From assembly GCF_013760845.1 (NCBI RefSeq), contig NZ_JACDUU010000005.1:62001-126000 (forward strand): a stretch of 64,000 nucleotides of DNA. The letters are read 5' to 3'. The position numbers and the translations under genes were made by a program. This document shows positions 49,446-57,565 of this stretch, piece after piece. Under the pieces are notes generated by a model. That model saw only the letters and a program-made list of their open reading frames with translations. It was not told the DNA's origin and did no database searches. This stretch comes from [Anoxybacillus] calidus. GTDB lineage: Bacteria; Bacillota; Bacilli; Bacillales; Anoxybacillaceae. Numbering within the stretch: position 1 is the first letter of the stretch; each line of letters starts with the position of its first letter.

Positions 49446-50616
49446 ATCCGCTCAGTTCGTGAAACGCACGAATAAGATTTTTTGTTCCTTGCTGTTGGAT
49501 TTCCGGCTCATCGAAAATCATTGGTTTTGAGTTGAGTTCATAAATATAAAAATGTCCGTCCGGCGTCCGTCCGAGATCAAGCGAAAATTCACCGATGAGT
49601 CCTAAATGGGCAGAAAGTGTTTTACCGCATTGCACAACGATATGTTGCAAAAGAGACTCGTCGATTTTTTCTTTTACTAATTCGTATGGAATGAGCCTGC
49701 CACCGTTTGGAATATGTGTTGTAATCTCCTGGATCACCGATTGTCTAATGCCGATGCCGCTAATGACAAAACTATGGTTTTGGTAATGGGCGAGTATGCG
49801 CAGGTCATATCGTTTTCCATTCATTGTGTCGGAATGAATCGCTTGTTGGGCTATATATTCATCCAAATCGTATAACTTGAAAAGTGTAGTTATATTTTTA
49901 AAAGTTCGTTTGTACTTCATATTAGAAAAAATAACTGTATGTTGTTCGTGATTGAGTTGAAGTGTAAAAATTCCTTTTCCTTTATGGCCTTTGTTCGGCT
50001 TCATATAAATGTGTCTATATGTGTTTAGCATCGTAATAACATCATCGGGAGATGAAATGCGCAAAGTCGCTGGCAAATAGGGACGAAGCATTTTATTTGT
50101 ATTTAAAATTTCATATAACTGCCATTTTGTAAAAAATGAAGGATTAAAGTAAGGAATGTTGCCTTTGTGCAAGAATTGAAAAAAATGTTGAATAGCTGTC
50201 GTCTGTTCATCTTTTCGAGTTTTTATGCGGTTATAAACGATATTAGGCAATGGAGTTTTTACACGAATCCACTGCTTTTTTTCATCAGAAAATACATAAC
50301 CGTGTATTTCGTTTGTTTGTACGTTTTCTGCTGTGAAAACTATACATATTCCCCCGAGCGACTTTAGCCCTTGATGAATCTGTTCAAAACTGCGTTTATG
50401 TCCTTTTAACAGTTGTTTAACGGTGGAATCGCTGATGACAATGCCAATGAGAGGCCCAAGCTGGCTATCTTTTTTGACAACGGAAAAAGATAAACAAGAT
50501 CGTTTCGCTTCGGAATAGGGAAGCGAAATCGCATTTTTTCCAAATGTATAAGAGAAGTCACGATCTTTATGAAACCATTTTTCTTGCTCGAGATCGTAAT
50601 AAATTGTCATTTTCAT
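49432..50616 (-). CDS. YheC/YheD-family ATP-grasp protein, 4th of four
   Basis: The protein has 394 residues. A variable N-terminal part (about 1-150) ends in the family hallmark PNIVYNRIKTRK. The ATP-grasp domain then begins FFTKWQLYEILNTNKMLRPYLPATLRI. Nucleotide residues include YMKPNKGHKGKGI, the metal/arginine strand RYDLRILAHY, and GEFSLDLGRTPDGHFYIYELNSKPM with the Asp/Glu/Asn ligands. It starts within the stop codon of the preceding gene (ATGA). YheC/D proteins are spore-associated and presumably ligate a carboxylate to an amine; the substrate is unknown. Confidence 0.88.
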   Translation of the reverse strand: MKMTIYYDLEQEKWFHKDRDFSYTFGKNAISLPYSEAKRSCLSFSVVKKDSQLGPLIGIVISDSTVKQLLKGHKRSFEQIHQGLKSLGGICIVFTAENVQTNEIHGYVFSDEKKQWIRVKTPLPNIVYNRIKTRKDEQTTAIQHFFQFLHKGNIPYFNPSFFTKWQLYEILNTNKMLRPYLPATLRISSPDDVITMLNTYRHIYMKPNKGHKGKGIFTLQLNHEQHTVIFSNMKYKRTFKNITTLFKLYDLDEYIAQQAIHSDTMNGKRYDLRILAHYQNHSFVISGIGIRQSVIQEITTHIPNGGRLIPYELVKEKIDESLLQHIVVQCGKTLSAHLGLIGEFSLDLGRTPDGHFYIYELNSKPMIFDEPEIQQQGTKNLIRAFHELSGFIQD

Positions 50617-51968
50617 GTGATGATAGCCTCGGGTTTTGTAATGATTTGTTCACTTAAATAGACGCCATACTCTAATGAAAGGATGGTAGTCAATTCTTCA
50701 TATTTTTTTAAATCTGGATGAGTAAAAATAGAGCGGCCGGGTTTTGAGTTTGCTTCAAATAACCAAATTTCCCCTTTTTGATCAATCCCAATATCAAACC
50801 CAATTTCTCCGATTGCTATTCCCATTTTTTCTTCTAAGCATTGGCTAAGGGTGAGAGCTGCCTCTTTTAGTTTTTCTGTCATGATGCAACGTTCCTGTTC
50901 ATGTTCGAATATTTCGTCTAGCGTTTTTACAATCCCCCCGTTATTTATATGTGTTGTCACGCTTCCTTTCCCTGCTGCTTTTGCCGCTATGGCGCTCACT
51001 TGCCATTTTCCGTTTTTGTTTTTGTTTGTATGAATTCGAAAATCGACTTGTCTGCCTTTATAACGTATAAGAGGAATTCCTTGCTGAACAATATAGTGTT
51101 CCATCTCTTTTTGTGCAAATATCTCGCTCCATAATGAAGAAAGAGAAGTGAATTTTCGCAGGCGGTTTTGCTCATATTCATCGCGATAGCGGCAATAATA
51201 GATTTTTTTGTCTTTTGCTTGAATGATTTGGTACACGCTTAAACCAAGGCTTCCGTTCGATGGCTTCACATAAACATGTTCATATTTTTCCAGCAGCATC
51301 TGTACGATTTCTTCCGTTGGATGGGCATACGTTTCCGGAAGATAAGGTAAAGCGGACGGGTGTTTTTGTAGCAGACGGTAAATTTCCCATTTATTAAAAA
51401 AACTTTCGTTAAACCATGGAATCAAATATTCGTTTTTTAACTTGTGTTTAATTTGCTGGAATGTCGTTTCATTTTCTGTCCGTCGATTTGGAAGACGATT
51501 ATAAATCACATTTGGAAAAGGGACTTCAAATTGTTCCCAGCCGTTTTCTGTATAAAAATAGCCATTGATCGTTCCCGTTTCCCAATTGATATGATGGGCA
51601 CCGAATACAAAGGCAAAGCCACCGACTTGTTTTTCTTTCGACAGCAATTTCGCAAAGAAAAATGTCCGTTTGCCGATTGGACGAATGTTTGACCTTCTAA
51701 ATCCCGCTGTAAAGATGCCAATAAGCGGTCCGAGGTGGACGGATTGTTCATCAAGAAATACACAAATATAGCTCGAAAAAGGAATCTTCAATTTTTTTGC
51801 CAAATCTTTCGTGATGGTGATTTCGTTTTGGGTGTCTAAACTAGAAATCAGCAAACAGGGTTCACTATAGCTTCCAAACATAGCTTGCGTTTGTCCGGTA
51901 ATAGGGACGTTGGAAGGCAGCCATACTGTTTTCTGTCCTTTTTCGCTGATTTTTAATGTATAAATCAT
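50613..51968 (-). CDS. yheD: YheD-like ATP-grasp protein, 3rd of four
   Basis: From the ATG at 51968 (AGAAGGAGTGG upstream) the protein has 451 residues, the size of B. subtilis YheD. It has a longer N-terminal region with LGPLIGIFTAGF, then PFPNVIYNRLPNRRTE and FFNKWEIYRLLQKHPSALPYLPET. The ATP-grasp core follows with YVKPSNGSLGLSVYQI, VDFRIHTNKN and GEIGFDIGIDQKGEIWLFEANSKPG. B. subtilis YheD is a spore-associated protein that assembles around the forespore. Both ends overlap neighbours by 4 bp, so translation is coupled through the array. Confidence 0.9.
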   Translation of the reverse strand: MIYTLKISEKGQKTVWLPSNVPITGQTQAMFGSYSEPCLLISSLDTQNEITITKDLAKKLKIPFSSYICVFLDEQSVHLGPLIGIFTAGFRRSNIRPIGKRTFFFAKLLSKEKQVGGFAFVFGAHHINWETGTINGYFYTENGWEQFEVPFPNVIYNRLPNRRTENETTFQQIKHKLKNEYLIPWFNESFFNKWEIYRLLQKHPSALPYLPETYAHPTEEIVQMLLEKYEHVYVKPSNGSLGLSVYQIIQAKDKKIYYCRYRDEYEQNRLRKFTSLSSLWSEIFAQKEMEHYIVQQGIPLIRYKGRQVDFRIHTNKNKNGKWQVSAIAAKAAGKGSVTTHINNGGIVKTLDEIFEHEQERCIMTEKLKEAALTLSQCLEEKMGIAIGEIGFDIGIDQKGEIWLFEANSKPGRSIFTHPDLKKYEELTTILSLEYGVYLSEQIITKPEAIIT

Positions 51969-53029
51969 CGCACTTCCACTCCTTCTGAAAGAAAGCGGCA
52001 ATAACGGAGAGGGGCGTGGTATAAGTTTTCTGCTTCATGAGGGGATGTTTCTAACACGATTTTTCGTCCGGGCTTTGAATTGATATCTAAAATCCATACT
52101 GCTCCTTCATCTGTAATGCCAATGTCCAAACCGATTTCAAAAAGCGGACTGAGTGTTTCGTCAAGGTATGAAGGCAATAAAGTAACGATCGTATCAATTC
52201 CATCATTAATAAGCACTTGCTTTGGCTCTGGAATTTGGTTCATCCATTCTTTAAACGAGATGATGGTTGCTCCTGAGCTTACATTAGCAATAAATGTCTC
52301 TTTTTCCCCAATGCGAATGCCTCTTCCTCGTTCTTTCCATTGGCCGTGTTCATCTTTTTGCAAAAATAGCCGAAGGTCAAACGGTTGACCGTATTTATTT
52401 TTTAAAGGTAGAAGTGGCTGGCATATATAAGACTGTGAACAAAGATGTTTTTCTGCCCAAGCTTTTAATTCTGCTTTGCTTTTAATCATTTGTATATCTT
52501 TAGACGTGCTTTCGATTTCCAGCGAATGTTTCGTTTGCTTTAAGCAGTACATTCCTTTACCTTGAGAACCTGTTTCTGGTTTTAAGATGATATTTTTGTT
52601 CGACTTCAACGCTTCTATGACATCATGAACAGAAGTGATGCGCCAAGTTTTTACCGTATAAGGAGAAAGAATAGGATGCACGCGCAGATTCTCATATAAC
52701 TCCCATTTACTCGAGAAACCATTCCCTAAAAATATAAGATCAGGACGCTTTTTCATCCACTGAACGATTGGTTTGCTTCGTTTGGAACGGGAGTCGGAAT
52801 GATAAAAGCAGCGGTCATAGATAAAAGTTGGAATATCAAACATGCAAGAAACCCATGATTGCAATTCATGGCTAAACTTCTCACCATTTACTTTTTCTGT
52901 TAACGGGTCAATTGAAAGCGGAGTAAAACGATACATCTCAATTCCATAAAGGGAAGCTCGTTTAGCCATTTCAGTTGCGTATTCGTGTTCCTGATGTTTA
53001 CGGATGGTTAAAAAACCGAATGAAATCAA
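51965..53029 (-). CDS. YheC-like ATP-grasp protein, 2nd of four
   Basis: From the TTG at 53029, overlapping the previous stop (TTGA) and preceded by GAGGAGGG, the protein has 354 residues. It opens ISFGFLTIRKHQEHEYATEMAKRA. PTFIYDRCFYHSDSRS stands where sister proteins have VIYNR, so the Asn is replaced by Asp. The ATP-grasp core has ILKPETGSQGKGMYCL, FDLRLFLQKDE, VSSGATI and EIGLDIGITDEGAVWILDINSKPGR. It belongs to the YheC/D amide-ligase-like family, probably made late in the mother cell. Confidence 0.88.
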   Translation of the reverse strand: MISFGFLTIRKHQEHEYATEMAKRASLYGIEMYRFTPLSIDPLTEKVNGEKFSHELQSWVSCMFDIPTFIYDRCFYHSDSRSKRSKPIVQWMKKRPDLIFLGNGFSSKWELYENLRVHPILSPYTVKTWRITSVHDVIEALKSNKNIILKPETGSQGKGMYCLKQTKHSLEIESTSKDIQMIKSKAELKAWAEKHLCSQSYICQPLLPLKNKYGQPFDLRLFLQKDEHGQWKERGRGIRIGEKETFIANVSSGATIISFKEWMNQIPEPKQVLINDGIDTIVTLLPSYLDETLSPLFEIGLDIGITDEGAVWILDINSKPGRKIVLETSPHEAENLYHAPLRYCRFLSEGVEVR

Positions 53030-54126
53030 GAAAATCCCTCCTCTTTTTGGTTGATTAAATAAGCACAATAATCAATAATAGCTTTAGCGGAAGGGCGAAT
53101 TCGTTTTGCGGAGAAGGGGATATCTAAATTTTTTGAAGGTTTTGTATTCACTTCAATCACCCACGATTTACCGCATGTATCAAGCGCAAGGTCGATGCCG
53201 AATTCGCCGTATAAGCCAGTAGTGGAAGTGGAAAGGGCAGCGGCGATTTCAAGGGACAATTCTTTTAAAAATTTTTTTTGCAATGTGCTCGTATTTGGTT
53301 CATAAAGCTCTTTCAATATGTCATTCATATGAAAGAGCTCGCCGCCTCTTGCCGCGTTTGATACAAAATTTTCTCCAGAAGCAACTCGGGCAACTGAGGA
53401 AGTTACTTTCCAATTACTGTCATTGATACGATGACATAACAAACGAAAATCAACAGGCTGGTTTTTATATGTTTGCAATGGTACTCCCTGCTGGATAATG
53501 ACTGGCTGCTTAATTCTTTCTTTAAGAGCAAGAAACAGCGCAGAAATGGAAGGATATATTTGCTCTTTTTCCGCTGAAAAGGTCGAATAGTCCAGCAAAA
53601 AGTGACCTTCCTTCTTCTGTATGCGAAAAATTTTTTTGCCTTGGCTGCCGTGAATCGGCTTAATAAAGACCGTTTCATATTTAGTGAGAAATTGTTCTAA
53701 TGTTTGCTTCGATGTAAACATTTGTGTTTCAGGAAGAAAGGGGCACAAGTATTCATAGCTTGATAAACGATGGTAAACTTCCCATTTATTTAAAAATCGC
53801 TCATTGAATATAGGGATATGATTGTTTTGCAGATGTTGTAGAAACTCTTGAAATTTTGGAGAATGTTCTGTTTTACGTGAATGAATGCGATTATAAATAC
53901 AGCCAGCCTCAGGGACGGGAGTTTTAACCCAGCTGTTATTCTTCCACATATATCCTAGCCGTTCATTTCCTGTATAAATAGTGGGGGAAGTTACATAAAA
54001 CAGAAAACCCTTTTGTTCGGCATATTCAGCAAGCTCTATACAGAAGTCATGGATGGAGCCAAAATGATTCGTTTCATTTGTTTCTGAGATTTCTGTTATA
54101 ACAGCAATGGCATATATCGAATTCAT
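53026..54126 (-). CDS. yheC: YheC-like ATP-grasp protein, 1st of four
   Basis: This 366-residue protein starts after GAGGGAGAAAA. It has the hallmark AGCIYNRIHSRKTEH, then FLNKWEVYHRLSSYEYLCPFLPET, and the ATP-grasp core with FIKPIHGSQGKKIFRI, VDFRLLCHRIND, NAARGGELFHM and GEFGIDLALDTCGKSWVIEVNTKPSKN. Size matches B. subtilis YheC (363 residues). It is first in the four-gene operon, with a consensus sigma-K promoter about 70 bp upstream, so expression in the mother cell during coat formation is expected. Confidence 0.9.
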   Translation of the reverse strand: MNSIYAIAVITEISETNETNHFGSIHDFCIELAEYAEQKGFLFYVTSPTIYTGNERLGYMWKNNSWVKTPVPEAGCIYNRIHSRKTEHSPKFQEFLQHLQNNHIPIFNERFLNKWEVYHRLSSYEYLCPFLPETQMFTSKQTLEQFLTKYETVFIKPIHGSQGKKIFRIQKKEGHFLLDYSTFSAEKEQIYPSISALFLALKERIKQPVIIQQGVPLQTYKNQPVDFRLLCHRINDSNWKVTSSVARVASGENFVSNAARGGELFHMNDILKELYEPNTSTLQKKFLKELSLEIAAALSTSTTGLYGEFGIDLALDTCGKSWVIEVNTKPSKNLDIPFSAKRIRPSAKAIIDYCAYLINQKEEGFS

Positions 54127-54195
54127 TTTTCTCCCTCATTTGCTCTTTCGGTTAACAAGCGATATAATCAAAAATTAGGCAAATGCTTGATATGT

Positions 54196-54224
54196 TATCG
54201 TATGATCATCGCCTAAGATAGGTG
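54196..54224 (-). promoter_or_regulatory. Consensus sigma-K promoter of the yheCD array
   Basis: On the minus strand CACC (54221-54224), exactly 16 bp, then CATACGATA (54196-54204). This matches the sigma-K pattern (A/C)AC(A/C)-N16-CATAnnnTA at every defined base. It points toward the first ATP-grasp gene. Confidence 0.7.
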
Positions 54225-54264
54225 ACTTGATTTTCTAAGCTCAACATGAGGAAAGGGGAGCTAC

Positions 54265-55401
54265 ATGGATAGTGTTTTTTACATAGTGTTTATGATGATT
54301 GTAGGGGCCGTAATTGGGGGAGTAACCAACGAATTAGCGATTCAAATGTTGTTCCGTCCATATCATCCGATTTATATAGCCGGAAAGCGTCTTCCGTTTA
54401 CTCCCGGCCTAATCCCGAAACGCAGGGAAGAACTGGCTGAGCAAATGGGACGAATGGTTGTTGAACATTTGTTAACTCCAGAAGGAATACGAAGAAAATT
54501 AACAGAACAAACATTTATACAAGGTGTTGTGAAGTGGGCACAAGAAGCAGGAGAAAAATGGCTCAGTAGTCATAAGACGATTGGCGAACTCGCTGCTTTG
54601 ATTGGAGTAAAGCATCCTGAGGAAACGATTCAAAGGAGAATGACTTCCTTAGTGGAAACGAAATATGAACAATGGATGAAGGAAATCCGTTCCAAAACGA
54701 TTCATGAATCATTTCCTGCTGAACTGCTTGCGAAAGTAGAAGCAACATTTCCGGTGCTTGCCAATTATATTGTCGATAAAGCGATTGATTATTTTAACAG
54801 TCAAGAAGGAAAGCAGCGCATTGATCGCATGATTGATGATTTTTTGTCAGGGCGCGGCATGTTAGGAAATATGCTGCAGATGCTTCTCGGCAATGTCAGT
54901 TTAGCGGATAAAATTCAACCAGAAATTATCAAGTTTTTAAATAATGAAGGAACAAAAGAATTATTGTCGAATCTTTTAGCAAAGGAATGGGATAAGCTAA
55001 AAGCATATAAAATCGCTGATGTTGAGGCATTGATCGGTAAAGAAAGAGCAATGGATTTTATAAAAAATTTCGTTGTCAACCGATTGGAGATGGGTCAACT
55101 TTTAAATCAACCGCTTTCGACTGTTATCGCCCCATATAAGAAAACAATGATTCATGAGTTGATTCCGAAAGCGGTAGACGTTTTGAGTGGATTGGTTGTT
55201 GAAAAGGTCGATACGATTATTCAGCGTTTGCAGCTAGAAGAGATTGTTCGCTCGCAAGTCAAGACGTTTTCCGTAGAGCGTTTAGAGGAAATGATTTTAT
55301 CCATTTCAAAACGGGAATTTAAAATGATTACTTATTTGGGTGCACTTCTAGGCGGGATTATTGGCATTATACAGGGAATTGTAGGGTTAATTATTAGTTA
55401 A
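54265..55401 (+). CDS. yheB: DUF445 membrane protein YheB
   Basis: The protein has 378 residues. The DUF445 family is marked by the N-terminal helix [58 protein letters not shown], of which the GG.TN..AI.MLF.P and [11 protein letters not shown] motifs are diagnostic. A long soluble, helical middle follows, and the protein ends with a C-terminal helix ([25 protein letters not shown]). The function is unknown. B. subtilis yheB is in the same place relative to yheC and yheA. GAGGAAAGGGGAGC precedes the ATG. Confidence 0.92.
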   Translation: MDSVFYIVFMMIVGAVIGGVTNELAIQMLFRPYHPIYIAGKRLPFTPGLIPKRREELAEQMGRMVVEHLLTPEGIRRKLTEQTFIQGVVKWAQEAGEKWLSSHKTIGELAALIGVKHPEETIQRRMTSLVETKYEQWMKEIRSKTIHESFPAELLAKVEATFPVLANYIVDKAIDYFNSQEGKQRIDRMIDDFLSGRGMLGNMLQMLLGNVSLADKIQPEIIKFLNNEGTKELLSNLLAKEWDKLKAYKIADVEALIGKERAMDFIKNFVVNRLEMGQLLNQPLSTVIAPYKKTMIHELIPKAVDVLSGLVVEKVDTIIQRLQLEEIVRSQVKTFSVERLEEMILSISKREFKMITYLGALLGGIIGIIQGIVGLIIS

Positions 55402-55403
55402 AG

Positions 55404-55463
55404 TTGACATACTGCCGTTCTCCTGTTCATATAATCCAATAGGAGAACGGCAGGAATTTTTTA
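55404..55463 (+). terminator. Terminator of yheB overlapping the yheA promoter area
   Basis: CTGCCGTTCTCCT pairs with AGGAGAACGGCAG around a 14-base loop, followed by a T-run (ATTTTTTATT). TTGACA at 55404-55409 and TATAAT at 55430-55435 lie within it but are 20 bp apart, so a promoter there is uncertain. Confidence 0.75.
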
Positions 55464-55480
55464 TTAGGAGGATTTTTTTT

Positions 55481-55825
55481 ATGTCTATTTATGAAGTTGC
55501 TTATAACTTAGAAAAGGCGATTCGTCAAAGTGAAGAATTTCAGCGTTTAAAAAAGATGTATGAAGACATTCAACACGATGAAACCTCAAGCCGGATGTTC
55601 AATAACTTCCGCGACATTCAAATGCGGCTTCATCAAAAACAAATGACAGGTGAAGAGATTTTGCAAGAGGAGATTGAGCAAGCGCAAAAGATGGCAGCGT
55701 TAGTGCAGCAGCATGACAAAATTGCGCAATTGATGGAGTTAGAGCAGCGCATGAGCTTTCTCATTGCAGAAGTGAACAAAATTGTGTTGAAGCCTCTTGA
55801 AGAGTTATACAACAAGTTTGAATAG
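55481..55825 (+). CDS. yheA: YheA, YlbF/YmcA-family protein
   Basis: This 114-residue all-helical protein of the DUF964 (Com_YlbF) family has EKAIRQSEEFQRLKKMYEDIQ, MFNNFRDIQMRLHQKQMTGE and IAEVNKIVLKPLEELYNKF. AGGAGG lies before the ATG. Paralogues YlbF and YmcA form a complex that guides RNase Y; YheA itself is less well understood and has no Fe-S cysteines. It follows yheB after a terminator and is followed by a repeat-family-A copy. Confidence 0.92.
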   Translation: MSIYEVAYNLEKAIRQSEEFQRLKKMYEDIQHDETSSRMFNNFRDIQMRLHQKQMTGEEILQEEIEQAQKMAALVQQHDKIAQLMELEQRMSFLIAEVNKIVLKPLEELYNKFE

Positions 55826-55838
55826 CCACGATAGAAAA

Positions 55839-55966
55839 AGGGGCTGATCGATAAGTATCTGACCTCACATGCTTTTCACAATAGATCGTTCATTTACCTA
55901 ATAGTATGTCTTATATATTGTGTGGTGGGTCTGATACTTTGCTTGAGGGTCAGCCTCTTTTTTATT
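55839..55966 (+). repeat. Repeat family A, full copy (A7)
   Basis: GGGGCTGATCGATAAGTATC and TGACCTCAC mirror GTGGGTCTGATACTTTGCTT and GAGGGTCAGCCTCTTTTTT, with inner ACAATAG and TATATTGTG. It lies 14 bp after the yheA stop. Confidence 0.88.
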
Positions 55967-55975
55967 TTATATTTT

Positions 55976-56380
55976 TAAGCGGAAACAACTTACGACAAAA
56001 TACACCAAGATAGAACGATACATTCATTGAACGACTCTCACTTTCACTGCGAGAGTTTTCCGCCTATTTCAAGTGAATAAAATCGAATGGAAATCCTAAA
56101 TTGAACTCAAATATCCCCTTATAGATCTGTTCTTCCATCTTCTCTCAAATAACGCAGCAATTCTTGGTAGAAAGACAGAAAAGGTTAACAAATAAAAACG
56201 TTTTTCAACATGCCCTCGACCCAACTACATTATAGATAAATGATTATGGTTATTTTTTACTAATTTGTAAATTAGGAAAATATAATCAAAGCTTTCGTGG
56301 TAGTATAAAGGTGAAAAACAGTATTCCTGTAACGAGGAAATGAGGTTTGAATAAAAACACATATTCCCCCCAATGAATTT
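55976..56380. other. Long intergenic region with a possible small RNA
   Basis: No gene of convincing length is seen in these 400 bp. TTTACT at about 56256 and TATAAT at about 56280 could form a promoter. From there about 130 bases run to the terminator at 56381, including ACGAGG before an ATG with only four codons (MRFE). This could be a small RNA or the leader of the HAD gene. Upstream, CTCTCA / TGAGAG-like arms near 56035-56062 form another hairpin. Confidence 0.35.
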
Positions 56381-56412
56381 GAACACTCATGAAAATGGGT
56401 GTTCTTTTTTTG
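56381..56412 (+). terminator. Terminator upstream of the HAD gene
   Basis: GAACACTCA (56381-56389) pairs with TGGGTGTTC (56396-56404), with one G-T pair, followed by TTTTTTT. It lies 60 bp before the start codon of the next gene and would end any short transcript begun near 56285. Confidence 0.75.
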
Positions 56413-56473
56413 TCCTTATTATCATAGCTATTATTGACAAGGCAAGTGACAACAGGAAAAGGGGGATACAGCC

Positions 56474-57340
56474 TTGATTTATAAATTGCTTGCTCTTAAC
56501 ATTGATGGGACGATTTTAAAAAATAACGGGCGCCTGCAAAAAGAAACGAAAGAAGCGATTGAATTTGTCAAACAAAAGGGAGTATATGTCACGCTATTAA
56601 CGGGCCGAAATTTTTTGTCGGCAAGAAAAGTAGCGAAAGCGTTGAAGTTGAATGCTATGCTCGTTACGTTTCAAGGAGCGGTCATTGCAAAAACTCTCGA
56701 TGAGAAAATATATGAAAAAACGATTTCTGAAGAGAAGACATTTAATATTGTTCAAGTGCTAGAGAACTTTGAGTGTAATATTCGTTTAATGCATGAACGT
56801 TACTCCATTGGCAACCGAAAAAAAATACAAAAAAATCTTGTTGTACAAACGGTATTATCAACGGGAGACCCGTTCATTTACCCGACGCAATTTGTTGATT
56901 CGCTTGGGGATACGCTCCGTGATGAACCTTTAGCGGTGCCGAAAATTGAAGTGTATTTTCCAGATGAAGAAGAAAGAGACAAGGCAGTAAAAGTATTACG
57001 CAAAGCTTTTTACGGAATTGACCTGATTATACAGCCGGATTGGAAAATAGAGATTGTGCCCAGTGTTGTTTCGAAATTGAATGGTTTAAAAAAATTAGGA
57101 GATTATTTAGGAATTTCTTTGAAGGAAATGGTTGTCATTGGCGATGGTCTAGATGATATTTCTGCGATTGAAGCAGCAGGGCTAGGCGTGGCGATGGGAA
57201 ATGCGCCGGCCGAAGTGAAAAAGGTGGCTGACTGGGTGACGCGTTCGAATGAACAATTAGGTGTCGCTTACATGATCAAGGAACATTTCCGCAAACAACA
57301 GCGTCTTGAATTTTTGCGGCAAATCAAGATTAATAAATAG
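56474..57340 (+). CDS. yhaX: HAD-superfamily Cof-type protein YhaX, nucleophile Asp replaced
   Basis: This 288-residue protein starts at TTG after AAAAGGGGGATACAGCC. The Cof-type HAD fold has motif I LLALNIDGTIL, motif II VTLLTGRNFLSARKV, motif III lysine in VSKLNGLKKL, and motif IV VVIGDGLDDISAIEAAGLGVAMGNA. In active members motif I is DxDGT and the first Asp is the phosphoryl-accepting nucleophile; here it is Asn (NIDGT). The second Asp and motif IV remain. Phosphatase activity by the usual mechanism is therefore doubtful. It is next to hemZ, as in B. subtilis. Confidence 0.88.
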   Translation: MIYKLLALNIDGTILKNNGRLQKETKEAIEFVKQKGVYVTLLTGRNFLSARKVAKALKLNAMLVTFQGAVIAKTLDEKIYEKTISEEKTFNIVQVLENFECNIRLMHERYSIGNRKKIQKNLVVQTVLSTGDPFIYPTQFVDSLGDTLRDEPLAVPKIEVYFPDEEERDKAVKVLRKAFYGIDLIIQPDWKIEIVPSVVSKLNGLKKLGDYLGISLKEMVVIGDGLDDISAIEAAGLGVAMGNAPAEVKKVADWVTRSNEQLGVAYMIKEHFRKQQRLEFLRQIKINK

Positions 57341-57346
57341 TTGAAA

Positions 57347-57459
57347 AGAGGCTGGCAAAGGGTCAGACCCCCACAATTACAATATACCGTGCATTCTATT
57401 TGGCAGATGTACTTGATATGTGAATGTGAGGTCAGACCCTTATGTGACAGCTCTTTTTT
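57347..57459 (+). repeat. Repeat family A, full copy (A8)
   Basis: GAGGCTGGCAAAGGGTCAGA and CCCCCAC at the left mirror GTGAGGTCAGACCCTTATGT and GACAGCTCTTTTTT at the right, with ACAATATACC inside. It begins 6 bp after the yhaX stop. Confidence 0.8.
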
Positions 57460-57565
57460 CATTAAATACCATTGGAAAGATGACATTGTTTTCTTGACGA
57501 ACTTTCGTTATCTTCTGTACACTTATATAAGTTTGACAAGGAATTTAAGATGAAAGGTGATTCGA

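Noticed and set aside
55404-55435. Promoter TTGACA / TATAAT before yheA
   Set aside because: Spacing is 20 bp and both boxes lie in a terminator stem, so I do not call it a promoter with confidence.
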